Assembly (NCBI GenBank): GCA_003137075.1
Contig: PLES01000053.1
Span: forward strand, 1-33,489
DNA from: Solirubrobacterales bacterium
GTDB taxonomy: Bacteria > Actinomycetota > Thermoleophilia > Solirubrobacterales > Solirubrobacteraceae
Direction: 5' to 3'
DNA: 33,489 bases
Position 1 is the first letter of the stretch, and each line of letters begins with the position of its first letter. Of the stretch, positions 33,185-33,489 are shown piece by piece. Under the pieces are notes generated by a model, which was not told the DNA's origin, ran no database searches, and saw only the letters and a program-made list of their open reading frames with translations. The position numbers and the translations under genes are program-made.

Positions 33185-33209
33185 TTGCACATAACTATCA
33201 TTGCACATA
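33185..33209. promoter_or_regulatory. TTGCACATA direct repeats upstream of the MarR gene
   Basis: TTGCACATA occurs at 33185-33193 and 33201-33209 (16-bp period) in an AT-rich stretch (33176-33240) unlike its surroundings. The first copy can act as a -35 for the rightward sugar-binding gene. Candidate MarR autoregulatory site and promoter region. Confidence 0.45.
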
Positions 33210-33252
33210 GCAAGTAAATGTTGGGACAACGAATTGGAAAGAGGGGAGCAAA

Positions 33253-33489
33253 ATGCACCTCGGGAAAACTACCCTGATCGCGACGCTGTCAGTCGCTGTG
33301 GTCACGGGCATTGCAGCGAGCGTGCGGCGGCTCGAGCTCTGGCTCGACCGCCAAGCCAACCAAGAAGCCGAGCAGCGGGTCGGTCCACTCAGTAAAGATT
33401 TCGCTGACTGAGCTGAGCGCGAGCAACTTCAACGCCATGAAGGTGCTGAAGCCGCTGGCCGCTGCCGGTACCGGCAAGATCGCAGCGAT
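33253..33489 (+). pseudogene. Sugar ABC transporter substrate-binding lipoprotein, 5' part, apparent frameshift (3' end outside window)
   Basis: A GGGGAG ribosome-binding site precedes ATG 33253. The first frame encodes a clean signal peptide (MHLGKTTLIATLSVAVVTGIAAS, residues 1-23) but then runs into RRLELW... and stops at 33409-33411. From 33323 the next frame reads CGGSSSGSTAKPTKKPSSG, then SVKISLTELSASNFNAMKVL, a lipoprotein cysteine, a Ser/Lys-rich linker and the beginning of a mature sugar-binding (xylose-type) protein, open to the window edge. Removing one base near 33322 joins the two parts at a plausible lipobox (IAAS-C). It is therefore a frameshifted gene, a sequencing error, or less likely a programmed shift. 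The ABC partners should lie downstream. Confidence 0.65.

Noticed and set aside
33313-33330. Programmed ribosomal frameshift at the lipobox
   Set aside because: No slippery heptamer, internal Shine-Dalgarno or strong downstream structure was seen; a mutation or sequencing error is simpler.
33201-33395. 64-codon open frame starting in the AT-rich region
   Set aside because: Arg/Ala-rich out-of-frame translation over the signal-peptide region of the sugar-binding lipoprotein; no ribosome-binding site.

Overview
High-GC chromosomal DNA, probably from an actinobacterium. The evidence is the codon use, frequent GTG/TTG starts, ATGA/TGATG-coupled genes, apparently leaderless genes, a LacI-controlled araBAD operon with a ribose-type ABC importer, and a tandem HD-GYP protein. 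A deep branch such as Solirubrobacterales/Thermoleophilia is possible, but this is inference. No rRNA, tRNA, CRISPR or insertion sequence was seen. No gene-free stretch exceeds about 230 bp.

Layout. (1) 3-929: 3' end of a glycogen phosphorylase. (2) 937-9861: an L-arabinose module. A leftward LacI-type regulator is divergent from a rightward operon of sugar-binding protein, two-domain ATPase, permease, araA, araB and araD; three similar 14-bp operator-like sites lie in the divergent gap. (3) 9899-12272: a two-TM K+ channel with an RCK domain, convergent with a tandem HD-GYP protein. (4) 12332-27118: a large accessory block that I read as one uptake-and-oxidation regulon. It holds a DUF1684 gene plus an atypical SDR; a leftward peptide-type ABC importer (SBP, luciferase-like monooxygenase, two permeases, two ATPases); an FAD aromatic-hydroxylase-like monooxygenase; and, divergently, two paralogous NtaA/SnaA/DszA-type FMN monooxygenases, an alpha/beta-hydrolase-like protein and a LysR regulator. 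(5) 27170-33158: cupin, CDF metal transporter, a polytopic membrane protein of GT-C type, and a ClC channel coupled to a MarR regulator. (6) 33253-end: start of a second sugar-binding lipoprotein whose signal peptide and mature part are in different frames.

The strongest unexplained signal is in block 4. A near-perfect 49-bp palindrome (22442-22490) sits between the divergent FAD- and FMN-monooxygenase genes. A diverged copy (34/49 identical) lies upstream of the peptide-type SBP gene (20533-20581), and a third, half-conserved copy lies just before the DUF1684 gene (12332-12380). Palindrome arms carry TTGGAC hexamers placed like -35 boxes, and the ATGs of the DUF1684 gene and the first FMN-monooxygenase gene lie 37-38 nt downstream, where transcription would start. 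An identical 19-mer flanks the first two sites, and its core recurs in the LysR promoter. This links scattered genes into one candidate regulon for an unidentified, perhaps organosulfur or other heteroatom-containing, substrate.
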